Positions 1 to 6,421 of a stretch of DNA of 17,728 nucleotides are shown here, one piece after another. The notes beneath the pieces are model-generated. The model was not told the DNA's origin and did not search any database. It was given only the letters and a program-made list of their open reading frames with translations. Each line of letters begins with the position of its first letter. The stretch's first letter is position 1. Source of the stretch: an uncultured Burkholderiales bacterium (lineage in GTDB: Bacteria > Pseudomonadota > Gammaproteobacteria > Burkholderiales > Burkholderiaceae); the NCBI GenBank assembly GCA_903845315.1, contig CAIMWY010000374.1:1-17728 (forward strand). The letters run 5' to 3'. The position numbers and the translations under genes are program-made.

Positions 1-416
1 ACTTGACCGTGGGCTTGGGATTCAAGCAAGGTGGTTTGATGGCTGGCAAGTTTGAACTGGCCGGCGACCTGAGCTATTCCTTGGGCAATGCAGGCTACAA
101 CACGCAGCTCAATTACACGAATGCCACGACTGTCGCCACGGGTTCCAAAACTTGTAGTGACCCAACAATTTTGTCTTGTGGCCAACTGCCAGACATTCGC
201 ACCTCAACCACGCGTCTGAAACTCACTGGCACTTACCAAGTAGACAAATCCTCAAAGGTAGTCTTGGTCTATTTGCAACAGCGCATGAGCATGAGCGACT
301 ACTTCTACAACGGGTATCAACTGGGCTCTAACCCCACAAACATGATGCCGACCAATCAAACTTCTGGCAGTTACTCTGCCAACGCATTTGGTGCGAGCTT
401 TATCCATAACTTCTGA
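1..416 (+). CDS. MtrB/PioB-family outer-membrane beta-barrel protein, C-terminal fragment
   Basis: Only the last ~138 codons lie in the window; the reading frame is open to the left edge, so the 5' part is missing. The protein alternates polar and hydrophobic residues in short stretches (for example RLKLTGTYQV and KVVLVYLQQR), as amphipathic beta-strands do, and ends in phenylalanine (ASFIHNF), the usual terminal signature for outer-membrane barrel assembly. The YLQQRMSMSDYFYNGY stretch resembles the tail of MtrB/PioB/MtoB proteins, which sheath a periplasmic decaheme cytochrome and carry electrons through the outer membrane. A cysteine pair spaced by six residues (CSDPTILSC) falls in a probable extracellular loop and could form a disulfide. 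The four-heme NapC-type gene just downstream supports the assignment. The family call is from recognition, not a search; another large porin is the main alternative. Confidence 0.72.
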   Translation, partial: LTVGLGFKQGGLMAGKFELAGDLSYSLGNAGYNTQLNYTNATTVATGSKTCSDPTILSCGQLPDIRTSTTRLKLTGTYQVDKSSKVVLVYLQQRMSMSDYFYNGYQLGSNPTNMMPTNQTSGSYSANAFGASFIHNF

Positions 417-453
417 TCCACAAATCAAGTAACAAATTGTGTGTGATGAGTTT

Positions 454-481
454 GCGAGGTCAGCAATGACCTCGCTTTTTT
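454..481 (+). terminator. Rho-independent terminator after the barrel gene
   Basis: A perfect 9-bp stem (gcgaggtca / tgacctcgc) closes a GCAA tetraloop and is followed directly by six T. It ends only about 25 bases before the start of the downstream cytochrome gene, leaving little room for a separate promoter. Partial read-through may therefore set the level of the cytochrome relative to the barrel. Confidence 0.88.
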
Positions 482-506
482 CAATTCAGTAGATCGGATG
501 GTCAAA

Positions 507-1103
507 ATGAAAGACGAACAACCCGGGTTTTTAAAGCGCATGTGGGGTGTTTTGAAAAAACCCAGCGCCAAGTATTCATTGATTGGCATTGCCGGCACTT
601 CGTTTGTGGCGGGCATTCTCTTTTGGGGCGGCTTCAACACCGGCATGGAGATGACCAACACCTTGGAGTTTTGCACCACCTGCCATGAGATGCGTGACAC
701 GGTGTACCAAGAGTACAAAGAGACCATCCACTACAGCAACCGCACAGGCGTGCGCGCCATTTGCTCAGACTGCCACGTGCCCAAAGACTGGGTGCACAAG
801 ATGATTCGCAAGTCCAAAGCCAGCTTTGAAATTTGGGGCAAACTCACCGGCAGCATTGACACCAAAGAAAAGTTTGAAGCCAAGCGCATGGAGTTGGCCG
901 GGCACGAATGGGAGCGCATGAAAGAGAGCAACTCACGCGAATGCCGCAACTGCCACAGCTTTGATGCCATGAGCCCTGAGTTGCAAAAGCAAACGCCATA
1001 TAGAAAGCACATGAAAGCCAAAGAAGAAGGCAAAACCTGCATCGACTGCCACAAGGGCATTGCACACCAGTTGCCCAAAGAGTATGAAGATGCAGACGAT
1101 TGA
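507..1103 (+). CDS. NapC/NirT/CymA-family tetraheme cytochrome c (membrane quinol dehydrogenase)
   Basis: This family takes electrons from menaquinol or ubiquinol in the inner membrane and passes them to periplasmic redox partners (or the reverse in iron oxidisers). The 198-residue protein has a short basic N-terminus, one membrane anchor at about residues 23-43, then four CxxCH heme sites: CTTCH (56-60), CSDCH (86-90), CRNCH (146-150) and CIDCH (178-182). The first is CxxCHxM, the NrfH/NapC-type site in which methionine can ligate heme 1. Length and spacing fit NapC/NirT. The start chosen is the ATG at 507, with GGAT seven bases upstream; an in-frame ATG at 498 is possible and adds three residues. 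Position after an MtrB-type gene suggests a CymA-like donor for an outer-membrane conduit rather than for nitrate or nitrite reductase, none of which is in the window. Confidence 0.93.
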   Translation: MKDEQPGFLKRMWGVLKKPSAKYSLIGIAGTSFVAGILFWGGFNTGMEMTNTLEFCTTCHEMRDTVYQEYKETIHYSNRTGVRAICSDCHVPKDWVHKMIRKSKASFEIWGKLTGSIDTKEKFEAKRMELAGHEWERMKESNSRECRNCHSFDAMSPELQKQTPYRKHMKAKEEGKTCIDCHKGIAHQLPKEYEDADD

Positions 1104-1112
1104 GTGTTCACC

Positions 1113-1138
1113 CTGCAGGGCCCCTTGGGGCACTGCAG
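1113..1138 (+). other. RNA hairpin in the 3' trailer of the tetraheme cytochrome gene
   Basis: CTGCAG (1113-1118) pairs with CTGCAG (1133-1138), and GCCCC (1120-1124) pairs with GGGGC (1127-1131) around a two-base loop, with one G/A mismatch between the two helices. No T-run follows, so it is not itself a terminator. It sits just before the true terminator and could protect the 3' end of the mRNA. Confidence 0.5.
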
Positions 1139-1143
1139 ATGAC

Positions 1144-1176
1144 AAAAAGGCCGATGCATGCATCGGCCTTTTTTTT
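1144..1176. terminator. Bidirectional rho-independent terminator between convergent genes
   Basis: A 20-base perfect palindrome (1149-1168, centred on GCATGC) is flanked by five A on the left and eight T on the right. It can therefore form a G+C-rich hairpin with a T tail in either direction. It lies between the tetraheme cytochrome gene (+) and the hemerythrin operon (-), which ends at 1193. Confidence 0.9.
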
Positions 1177-1192
1177 GTGGGCTTGCTGTCGC

Positions 1193-1756
1193 TCAGATGT
1201 GCGCAGCCAAGTAGGTGGGCCGATGCATCATGTGCAATGAGATACCCAAGGCCTCCATGTGGTTGGGGTTGCGGCTGAGGATGCGATGCGCGAGGGGCAA
1301 GAACTCGCGCTCTTCAAAGCGTGCATGGTCTTGGTAGCGCTCGACCAACTCGGTCAACACGGCGGTGTTGAGTCGGTGGTCAGTGCCTTTGGCGACTTTT
1401 TTCAACTCAGGCTCAATCGACTCCCACAGCGATTCAAGCAAGCGGTGTTGGGCCACCAGCGACTCGACCATGGCTTGCACCCTTGCCAACTCAGGCCCGG
1501 CTTGGGCGCTTTTGCAGACGGCAGGAAACAGGGCGTGTTCTTCTTCACGGTGGTGGCTGTAGACCACTGCATGAAAGAAGGTGTGCGCGTTCTTGGCAGT
1601 TTTGCGGGCCAATTCGGCCGGAGCTAAGAGCGCCGGCAATTCGGCCAAGCGGTCGAGTTGGATGACGATGCCAAAGTGCGAGTTGGTGAAGTCTTCCAGC
1701 GGGCGGTCTGATTCGTTGGCATGCGCGTCAGCGCTGGGGGTGGCACGTTGTGACAT
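1193..1756 (-). CDS. Hemerythrin-domain protein (second gene of the pair)
   Basis: The 187-residue protein has the histidine/carboxylate pattern of a four-helix non-heme di-iron hemerythrin: H27 in NSHFG, H68/H69 with E71-E73 in YSHHREEEH, H104 in VAQHRLLESLW, and H144 with E148 in DHARFEEREFLP. Such proteins bind O2 or NO, or sense iron and oxygen; the substrate cannot be told from sequence. No signal peptide or membrane segment is seen, so it is probably cytoplasmic. Its ATG overlaps the TGA of the upstream hemerythrin gene by one base (TGATG), indicating translational coupling. The C-terminal tail after the last helix (HRPTYLAAHI) is short. The family is well supported; the physiological role is not. 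Confidence 0.88.
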   Translation of the reverse strand: MSQRATPSADAHANESDRPLEDFTNSHFGIVIQLDRLAELPALLAPAELARKTAKNAHTFFHAVVYSHHREEEHALFPAVCKSAQAGPELARVQAMVESLVAQHRLLESLWESIEPELKKVAKGTDHRLNTAVLTELVERYQDHARFEEREFLPLAHRILSRNPNHMEALGISLHMMHRPTYLAAHI

Positions 1757-2340
1757 CAGTGTCTTCCCAGCCCAATGGGCTCAGGTGCATTCATGGTGAT
1801 GCGCGTGAACAAGCGGTCATACAAAGGCTCGCGCGGGTATTTGCCAGTGAGCGGATCGCAGTTGGTGGCAAAAGCGGCGTCGAGTTTTTTCCAGTCGTCG
1901 TCGGTCAACACTTTGAGGGCTTCTGGGATGACCACGGTCTCTTCCATGTGCATGTGATGCATGTAAAAGTCTAAGAAGGTGTGGGATGCTTTTTCAAAGG
2001 CATCGCGGCGCGAATCGCCCAATAGCTCCCAGGCCAGCAACAGGTGTTGCAACTCGCGGATGTTGGACTCGCCTTTTTGATGGTCTTTTTCTAACTGTGC
2101 AATCACCTCTTGGCAATGCGGTGCGCGCTCAAGCACAGGCGGAAAGAGCAGGGTCGATTCCTTGGTGTGGTGCAGACGTTCTGGAAATTCGTCGATGTAG
2201 AACAGCATGGCACGCATCACATCAAAAAATCTTTCAGGTTCGTCTTTGGTGCCTCGTTTGAGCATCATGCGCAAAGATTGCAGCATGGCCGACAGCGCGG
2301 CATGCTCCTCTCGGATAATTCGAATACTTTGGTGTGTCAT
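1756..2340 (-). CDS. Hemerythrin-domain protein (first gene of the pair)
   Basis: The 194-residue protein has a hemerythrin-like motif set: H13 in REEHAAL, H57/H58 with E61 in RLHHTKES, H87 in EKDHQKGE, and H128/H129 with E133/E134 in MHHMHMEETVVIP. A C-terminal extension of about 40 residues, after DDDWKKLDAAF, is rich in Pro and Arg. The frame stays open up to 2529, but the start chosen is the ATG at 2340: it has a clear GGGAGA ribosome site eight bases away, and the hemerythrin fold begins directly after it. The residues further upstream (CALWAQCVCG and so on) look like untranslated leader. It opens a two-gene operon that is divergent from the ccm genes and may be under FNR-type control. 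Oxygen, NO or iron handling near c-type cytochrome assembly is an inference. Confidence 0.88.
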   Translation of the reverse strand: MTHQSIRIIREEHAALSAMLQSLRMMLKRGTKDEPERFFDVMRAMLFYIDEFPERLHHTKESTLLFPPVLERAPHCQEVIAQLEKDHQKGESNIRELQHLLLAWELLGDSRRDAFEKASHTFLDFYMHHMHMEETVVIPEALKVLTDDDWKKLDAAFATNCDPLTGKYPREPLYDRLFTRITMNAPEPIGLGRH

Positions 2341-2347
2341 TGAGCTG

Positions 2348-2353
2348 TCTCCC
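2348..2353 (-). promoter_or_regulatory. Ribosome binding site deciding the hemerythrin start
   Basis: Read on the - strand the sequence is GGGAGA, seven bases before the ATG at 2340. It is the only convincing Shine-Dalgarno sequence near a candidate start of this gene and argues against the longer frame reaching 2529. Confidence 0.7.
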
Positions 2354-2375
2354 GATTCTTTGTAGTGGTGTTTGA

Positions 2376-2381
2376 AGAATC
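2376..2381 (-). promoter_or_regulatory. Candidate -10 element of the hemerythrin operon
   Basis: GATTCT on the - strand matches TATAAT at positions 2, 3 and 6. It would place transcription start near 2369, 29 bases before the ATG. The FNR-like box is then centred at -41.5, the standard class II activation distance. A poor -10 match with no -35 is expected of an activator-dependent promoter, but this remains a prediction. Confidence 0.4.
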
Positions 2382-2403
2382 GCACGCTTGGCCCATGCAT
2401 GCG

Positions 2404-2417
2404 TTGATCCAAGTCAA
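2404..2417. promoter_or_regulatory. FNR/ANR-like operator
   Basis: TTGAT-CCAA-GTCAA matches the CRP/FNR-family consensus TTGAT-N4-ATCAA at nine of ten positions. It lies between the divergent hemerythrin and ccm operons, centred at 2410.5. Suitable -10 candidates lie at the class II distance on both sides (2376-2381 on -, 2441-2446 on +). FNR, ANR and NO-sensing DNR sites cannot be told apart from sequence. Confidence 0.6.
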
Positions 2418-2433
2418 ACGAAGACGCGCACAA

Positions 2434-2466
2434 TGGCCCCTGTAGTCGCCCGATGGACAGGGGCCA
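2434..2466. repeat. 10-bp perfect inverted repeat upstream of ccmC
   Basis: TGGCCCCTGT (2434-2443) and ACAGGGGCCA (2457-2466) are exact reverse complements separated by 13 bases. The repeat straddles the predicted ccm transcription start (about 2452) and overlaps the candidate -10 at 2441-2446, a position typical of a repressor operator. If it lies within the transcript it could form a leader hairpin. No T-run follows, so it is not a terminator. Confidence 0.6.
2441..2446 (+). promoter_or_regulatory. Candidate -10 element of the ccm operon
   Basis: TGTAGT matches TATAAT at four of six positions. A start six bases downstream (about 2452) puts the FNR-like box at -41.5. A second candidate, TAAAAT at 2473-2478, is closer to consensus but has no well-spaced -35. 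Either one implies that translation of ccmC begins later than 2433. Confidence 0.35.
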
Positions 2467-2519
2467 AGCGCTTAAAATCTGACCACACACACATTGCGCC
2501 CAGAGCGCACACAGATAAA

Positions 2520-3281
2520 TTGCAGACACACAATTCGCGCCCCGGCATCAACTGGTTTTATTACGCTGCGCCACAAACTTTTTACGGTTTGGCGCAACGC
2601 CTGTGGCCTTGGTGCGCGTTATTGGCCAGTGTGCTGCTGTGCTGGGGCCTGTGGTTGGGCTTCATGGTGGCACCCACTGACTTTCAGCAGGGCGAGGGCT
2701 ACCGCATCATTTTTGTTCACGTGCCCGCTTCTTGGATGTCGATGGTCATCTACATGGCCATGGCTTTTTGGAGTGTGTTGGGGCTGACCTTCAACACCCG
2801 ACTCTCCGGCATGATGACCCGGGCCTTGGCACCCACCGGTGCTTTGTTTGCGTTTTTGTCTTTGTGGACCGGTGCCTTGTGGGGCAAGCCCATGTGGGGT
2901 GCATGGTGGGTCTGGGACGCGCGCTTGACCTCTGAGCTGATTCTGTTCTTTTTGTACTTGGGCTATATCGCCTTGACCTCGGCGATCGATGACACGCGCC
3001 GTGGCGACCGCGCCGGTGCCTTGGTGGCGATTGTGGGCGCCATCAACGTGCCGATCATTTATTTTTCGGTCAAGTGGTGGAACACCTTGCACCAAGGCGC
3101 TTCGGTGTCGTTGACCAAGTCGCCCACCATGGCGGCGGTCATGCTGTGGGGCATGTTGCTGATGGCGCTGGCGTTTTGGTTTTACACCTTGGCCTTGGTG
3201 CTGTACCGCGTGCGCACCTTGATTTTGCAGCGTGAGCGCCATGCCACCTGGGTGCAAGATTTGCCGGAGGTGCAGCCATGA
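2520..3281 (+). CDS. ccmC: CcmC, heme transfer protein of cytochrome c maturation System I
   Basis: CcmC is a six-helix inner-membrane protein of the heme-handling family; it holds heme at the periplasmic face and loads it onto CcmE. In the 253-residue form, the family features are an N-terminal WFYYAAPQTFYGLAQ, a first periplasmic histidine at about 67 (FVHVPASWMS), the tryptophan-rich WWD segment AWWVWDARLTSEL at about 128-140, and a second histidine at about 191 (WWNTLHQGASVSL). The frame is open back to an ATG at 2388, with another ATG at 2433. The extra residues resemble no CcmC N-terminus, and predicted promoter elements fall inside that stretch. I therefore prefer the TTG at 2520, which gives the usual family length, although it has no clear ribosome site. 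It overlaps ccmD by four bases (ATGA). No ccmAB precedes it. Confidence 0.93.
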   Translation: MQTHNSRPGINWFYYAAPQTFYGLAQRLWPWCALLASVLLCWGLWLGFMVAPTDFQQGEGYRIIFVHVPASWMSMVIYMAMAFWSVLGLTFNTRLSGMMTRALAPTGALFAFLSLWTGALWGKPMWGAWWVWDARLTSELILFFLYLGYIALTSAIDDTRRGDRAGALVAIVGAINVPIIYFSVKWWNTLHQGASVSLTKSPTMAAVMLWGMLLMALAFWFYTLALVLYRVRTLILQRERHATWVQDLPEVQP

Positions 3282-3469
3282 TCTGGAACAGCTGGACTGA
3301 TTTTTGGGCCATGGGCGGCTATGGCGTTTATGTGTGGGGCAGCATGGGCGTGACCTTTGGTCTGCTGCTGCTTGAGGTGGTGCAAGCGTTTCGCGCGCAG
3401 CGCCACGTGCTGGCGCAATTGCGTGCTGAACGCGCGCTGATGGATTTGCCTTCTGAGGATATGTTGTGA
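3278..3469 (+). CDS. ccmD: CcmD, small membrane protein of heme transfer to CcmE
   Basis: The 63-residue protein opens with a Trp/Gly/Tyr-rich stretch ([20 protein letters not shown]), followed by one membrane helix at about residues 15-37 and a basic, amphipathic cytoplasmic tail. This is the CcmD layout; in System I it helps release heme-loaded CcmE from the CcmABC complex. The family is poorly conserved and usually 45-70 residues, so size and position between ccmC and ccmE carry much of the identification. It starts inside the ccmC stop (ATGA), and its TGA overlaps the ccmE ATG by one base. Confidence 0.88.
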   Translation: MIWNSWTDFWAMGGYGVYVWGSMGVTFGLLLLEVVQAFRAQRHVLAQLRAERALMDLPSEDML

Positions 3470-3921
3470 TGAAACCAAGAACCAAGCGCTTTGCCCTGAT
3501 TGCCATTGGCATCGTGGTGTTGGCGGGGGCTGCCGCTTTTGTATTGAATGCATTCCAGAGCAATCTGGTGTTCTTCTTCACGCCCACACAAGTCCAGCAA
3601 GGCGAAGCGCCCAAGGGGCGAACGTTTCGTGCGGGTGGCATGGTCAAAGAAGGCAGCTTGCAGCGTGACGGCAACAGCGTACGTTTTGTGGTGACTGACA
3701 CCGCCCAAGAGATGACGGTGACTTTTGTGGGATTGTTGCCCGATTTGTTCAAAGAGGGTCGCGGTGTGGTGGCACAAGGCAAGCTCGGTGACGATGGCGT
3801 GTTTGTGGCCAGCGAAGTGCTGGCCAAGCACGACGAGAACTACATGCCGCCTGAAGCCAAGCACGCGCTCGACCAAGCCGCAGCTGCCAAAGCAGCCCAA
3901 TCTGTGAAGGCCGCACCATGA
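3469..3921 (+). CDS. ccmE: CcmE, periplasmic heme chaperone
   Basis: CcmE binds heme covalently through a histidine and delivers it to the CcmF/CcmH ligation complex. The 150-residue protein has a basic N-terminus (MKPRTKR), a single anchor helix at about 8-29, an OB-fold beta-barrel domain, and the heme-binding motif [12 protein letters not shown], with H121 as the covalent site and Y125 as the heme-iron ligand. This is the classical histidine type, not the cysteine CcmE variant. The tail is Ala/Lys-rich and probably flexible. The start at 3469 is chosen because its ATG overlaps the ccmD stop (TGATG); a GTG one codon earlier is unlikely. Its own stop overlaps the ccmF start (ATGA). Confidence 0.96.
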   Translation: MKPRTKRFALIAIGIVVLAGAAAFVLNAFQSNLVFFFTPTQVQQGEAPKGRTFRAGGMVKEGSLQRDGNSVRFVVTDTAQEMTVTFVGLLPDLFKEGRGVVAQGKLGDDGVFVASEVLAKHDENYMPPEAKHALDQAAAAKAAQSVKAAP

Positions 3922-5846
3922 CCGCTGAACTCGGGCATTTCGCCCTCATCCTGGCCGCCGTGGTGGCTTTGGTGCAAGCGGTGTTGCCGCTGGTGGGCAC
4001 CTATGTGCCTCAATCCCCTATGCAAATTACCTTGCAAAGCTTGGCGCGCCCCACGGCGGCCCTGCAGTTTGTGTTGGTGGCCTTGGCCTTTGGTGCTTTG
4101 GCCGCTTGTTTTTTGAACAATGATTTTTCTGTGCAGTACGTGGCACAGCACTCCAACTCCTTGTTGCCCAAGCCCTACCAGTTCGCGGCTGTGTGGGGTG
4201 GCCATGAAGGCTCGCTGTTGTTGTGGGTGTTGTTGCTGGCCCTGTGGTCGGTGGCGGTGGCGATGTTTTCACGCAGTTTGCCACTCGACATGGTGGCGCG
4301 GGTGCTGGGTGTGTTGGGCTTGATTTCGGTGGGCTTTTTGCTCTTTATCTTGACCACCTCTAACCCGTTTGAGCGTTTGCTGCCTGCGGCTTTGGATGGG
4401 CGAGACCTCAACCCCTTGCTGCAAGACCCAGGGCTGGTGATTCACCCGCCCATGCTCTATATGGGCTATGTGGGCATGTCGGTGGCGTTTGCGTTTGCAC
4501 TGGCTGCCTTGCTGAGTGGTCGACTAGACGCAGCGTGGGCGCGTTGGTCGCGTCCCTGGACGGTGATTGCCTGGACCTTTCTGACCTTTGGCATTGGCTT
4601 GGGCTCATGGTGGGCTTATTACGAGCTGGGCTGGGGCGGTTGGTGGTTTTGGGACCCGGTGGAGAACGCCTCACTCATGCCTTGGTTGGTGGCCACGGCC
4701 CTCATTCATTCGCTGATGGTGACCGAAAAGCGCGGCAGCTTCAAGGCGTGGACGGTGTTATTGGCCATTGCCGCGTTTTCACTCTCGTTGTTGGGCACGT
4801 TCTTGGTTCGCTCCGGTGTGCTGACCTCGGTGCACGCGTTTGCGTCAGACCCCAAGCGCGGTATTTTTGTGCTGATCTTCTTGGCCGTGGTGGTGGGCTC
4901 GTCGCTCACCTTGTTTGCTTGGCGTGCGCCGCGCGTCACCCTGGGTGGGCGCATGGCCTTGGTGTCGCGCGAGTCGTTCTTGCTGGCCAATAGTGTGTTG
5001 CTGGTGGTGGCCACGGCCGCCGTGTTGTTGGGCACGATTTACCCGCTGATCATTGACGCGCTCAACTTGGGCAAGTTGTCGGTGGGGCCGCCGTATTTCA
5101 ATGCGGTGTTTGCGCCGCTGTTGGTGCCGGTGGTGTTTTTGATGATTCCAGGCTCCATCGCGCGTTGGCGTGAGGCGCACGTGGCTGAGTTGGTGCATCA
5201 GCTGCGTTTCACCGCTGCGGGTGCGTTGGTGGTGGCCTTGGCCTGGCCTTACTTTTTAGGCGGCTGGTCTGTGACCACGGTGCTGGGCTTGTTTTTGGGT
5301 GCTTGGGTGGGCTTGGGCACCTTGCAGCAAGTCATTGCGCGGGTGCGCAAACCCGGGCGTATCGGCCTGTCGTTTTGGGGCCAGCACATTGCCCACTTTG
5401 GCATGGCGGTGTTGGTGGTGGGTGTCACCGGCGTCAAGTCGTACGAGGTGGAGCGCGATGTGCGCATGCATGTGGGCGACGTGGTGACGATTGCGCCTTA
5501 CACCTTCCGCTTGGACCGCCTGGACGAAGTGCAAGGCCCCAACTACAAGGCCACCCGTGCCGATGTGCAAGTGCTGCGCGATGGCCAGGTGGTGGAGCTG
5601 ATGCAGCCAGAAAAGCGGCGTTATTTCTCGTCGGCCATGCCCATGACAGAAGCCGCCATTGACTCAGGCTTTATGCGCGACCTGTATGTGTCCTTGGGCG
5701 ACGCCTTGGACGATGCACGCACCGAGTGGAGCATGCGCGTGTACTACAAGCCTTTTGTGCCGTGGCTGTGGGCCGGCATTTTGTTGATGGTGTTGGGTGG
5801 CGTGTTGGCTGCCTTGGACCGCAGATACCGCAGGACAACATCATGA
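3918..5846 (+). CDS. ccmF: CcmF, heme lyase core subunit
   Basis: CcmF is the large inner-membrane subunit that takes heme from CcmE and, with CcmH and CcmI, attaches it to CxxCH sites of apocytochromes in the periplasm. The 642-residue length is normal. It is very hydrophobic with many membrane helices and carries the WWD domain ([18 protein letters not shown]) at about residues 240-257. Conserved histidines lie nearby at H176 ([14 protein letters not shown]) and H264 ([13 protein letters not shown]). The [14 protein letters not shown] segment at about 149-172 is also typical. A periplasmic domain around residues 510-610 precedes the last helix. The gene overlaps ccmE and ccmG by four bases each, so the operon is tightly coupled. 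Confidence 0.97.
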   Translation: MTAELGHFALILAAVVALVQAVLPLVGTYVPQSPMQITLQSLARPTAALQFVLVALAFGALAACFLNNDFSVQYVAQHSNSLLPKPYQFAAVWGGHEGSLLLWVLLLALWSVAVAMFSRSLPLDMVARVLGVLGLISVGFLLFILTTSNPFERLLPAALDGRDLNPLLQDPGLVIHPPMLYMGYVGMSVAFAFALAALLSGRLDAAWARWSRPWTVIAWTFLTFGIGLGSWWAYYELGWGGWWFWDPVENASLMPWLVATALIHSLMVTEKRGSFKAWTVLLAIAAFSLSLLGTFLVRSGVLTSVHAFASDPKRGIFVLIFLAVVVGSSLTLFAWRAPRVTLGGRMALVSRESFLLANSVLLVVATAAVLLGTIYPLIIDALNLGKLSVGPPYFNAVFAPLLVPVVFLMIPGSIARWREAHVAELVHQLRFTAAGALVVALAWPYFLGGWSVTTVLGLFLGAWVGLGTLQQVIARVRKPGRIGLSFWGQHIAHFGMAVLVVGVTGVKSYEVERDVRMHVGDVVTIAPYTFRLDRLDEVQGPNYKATRADVQVLRDGQVVELMQPEKRRYFSSAMPMTEAAIDSGFMRDLYVSLGDALDDARTEWSMRVYYKPFVPWLWAGILLMVLGGVLAALDRRYRRTTS

Positions 5847-6421
5847 AAAAGTTTTTGATTCCGCTCGCGCTGTTTTTTGGTTTGGTGGTGTTTTTGGCCA
5901 TTGGCTTGAACCGCAACCCGCGTGAAATTCCCTCGCCGCTGATCAACAAGCCCGCGCCTGCATTCAGCCTGCACACCTTAGAGGGTGACGCCATGTTTTC
6001 GCCTGCCGACATGCGCGGCAAGGTGTGGATCTTCAATGTGTGGGCCACCTGGTGTGTGGCGTGTCGCGAAGAGCATCCGGTGTTGGTGGCGTTTGCCAAA
6101 AAGCATGCGGTGCCGATTGTGGGTTTGAGCTACAAAGAAATTCAACCTCAAGACGACGCGGCCAAACAAGGCCCCGACGTCAAGCTGCAAGTCGCGCGTG
6201 AGCGCAGCTGGGTTTGGCTCAAGCGCCATGGCAACCCCTACATCAACTCGGTGATGGACTTGGACGGACGCGTGGGCATTGACTATGGCGTGTATGGCGT
6301 GCCAGAGACCTACGTCATTGACAAAGAGGGCGTGATTCGCTTCAAGCATGTGGGCGCGGTGACGCCTTCTTTGCTGGCTGAGAAGATCGTGCCCTTGATC
6401 GATACATTGGACAAATCATGA
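5843..6421 (+). CDS. ccmG: CcmG/DsbE, thioredoxin-like thiol-disulfide oxidoreductase
   Basis: CcmG reduces disulfides in the apocytochrome or CcmH so that the heme-binding CxxCH cysteines are free. The 192-residue protein has an N-terminal signal anchor ([19 protein letters not shown]), then a thioredoxin fold with active site WATWCVACREEHP (C71, C74) and the cis-proline loop GVPETYVID at 152-160. The dipeptide inside CxxC is Val-Ala, a common CcmG variation. The start at 5843 overlaps the ccmF stop (ATGA) and has AGGA seven bases upstream. The frame continues further 5', but only in antiphase to ccmF. It overlaps ccmH by four bases. Confidence 0.95.
   Translation: MKKFLIPLALFFGLVVFLAIGLNRNPREIPSPLINKPAPAFSLHTLEGDAMFSPADMRGKVWIFNVWATWCVACREEHPVLVAFAKKHAVPIVGLSYKEIQPQDDAAKQGPDVKLQVARERSWVWLKRHGNPYINSVMDLDGRVGIDYGVYGVPETYVIDKEGVIRFKHVGAVTPSLLAEKIVPLIDTLDKS

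Noticed and set aside
2454..2478. TGGACA ... TAAAAT as a classical promoter for ccmC
   Set aside because: The spacing between the two hexamers is 13 bases, too short for a standard sigma-70 promoter. TAAAAT alone is kept only as an alternative -10.
2341..2529. N-terminal extension of the first hemerythrin gene to 2529
   Set aside because: The hemerythrin fold begins after the ATG at 2340, which has a good ribosome site. The extension has no family likeness and covers the likely promoter and FNR-like box.
2619..3827. A 402-codon open frame on the - strand opposite ccmC-ccmE
   Set aside because: It has low-complexity composition rich in His, Gln, Pro and Arg, lies fully antisense to three well-recognised genes, and has no family resemblance.
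4535..4993. A 152-codon + strand frame inside ccmF
   Set aside because: It is a frame-shifted shadow of ccmF, with composition driven by the Gly/Val/Leu-rich host sequence and no recognisable domain.
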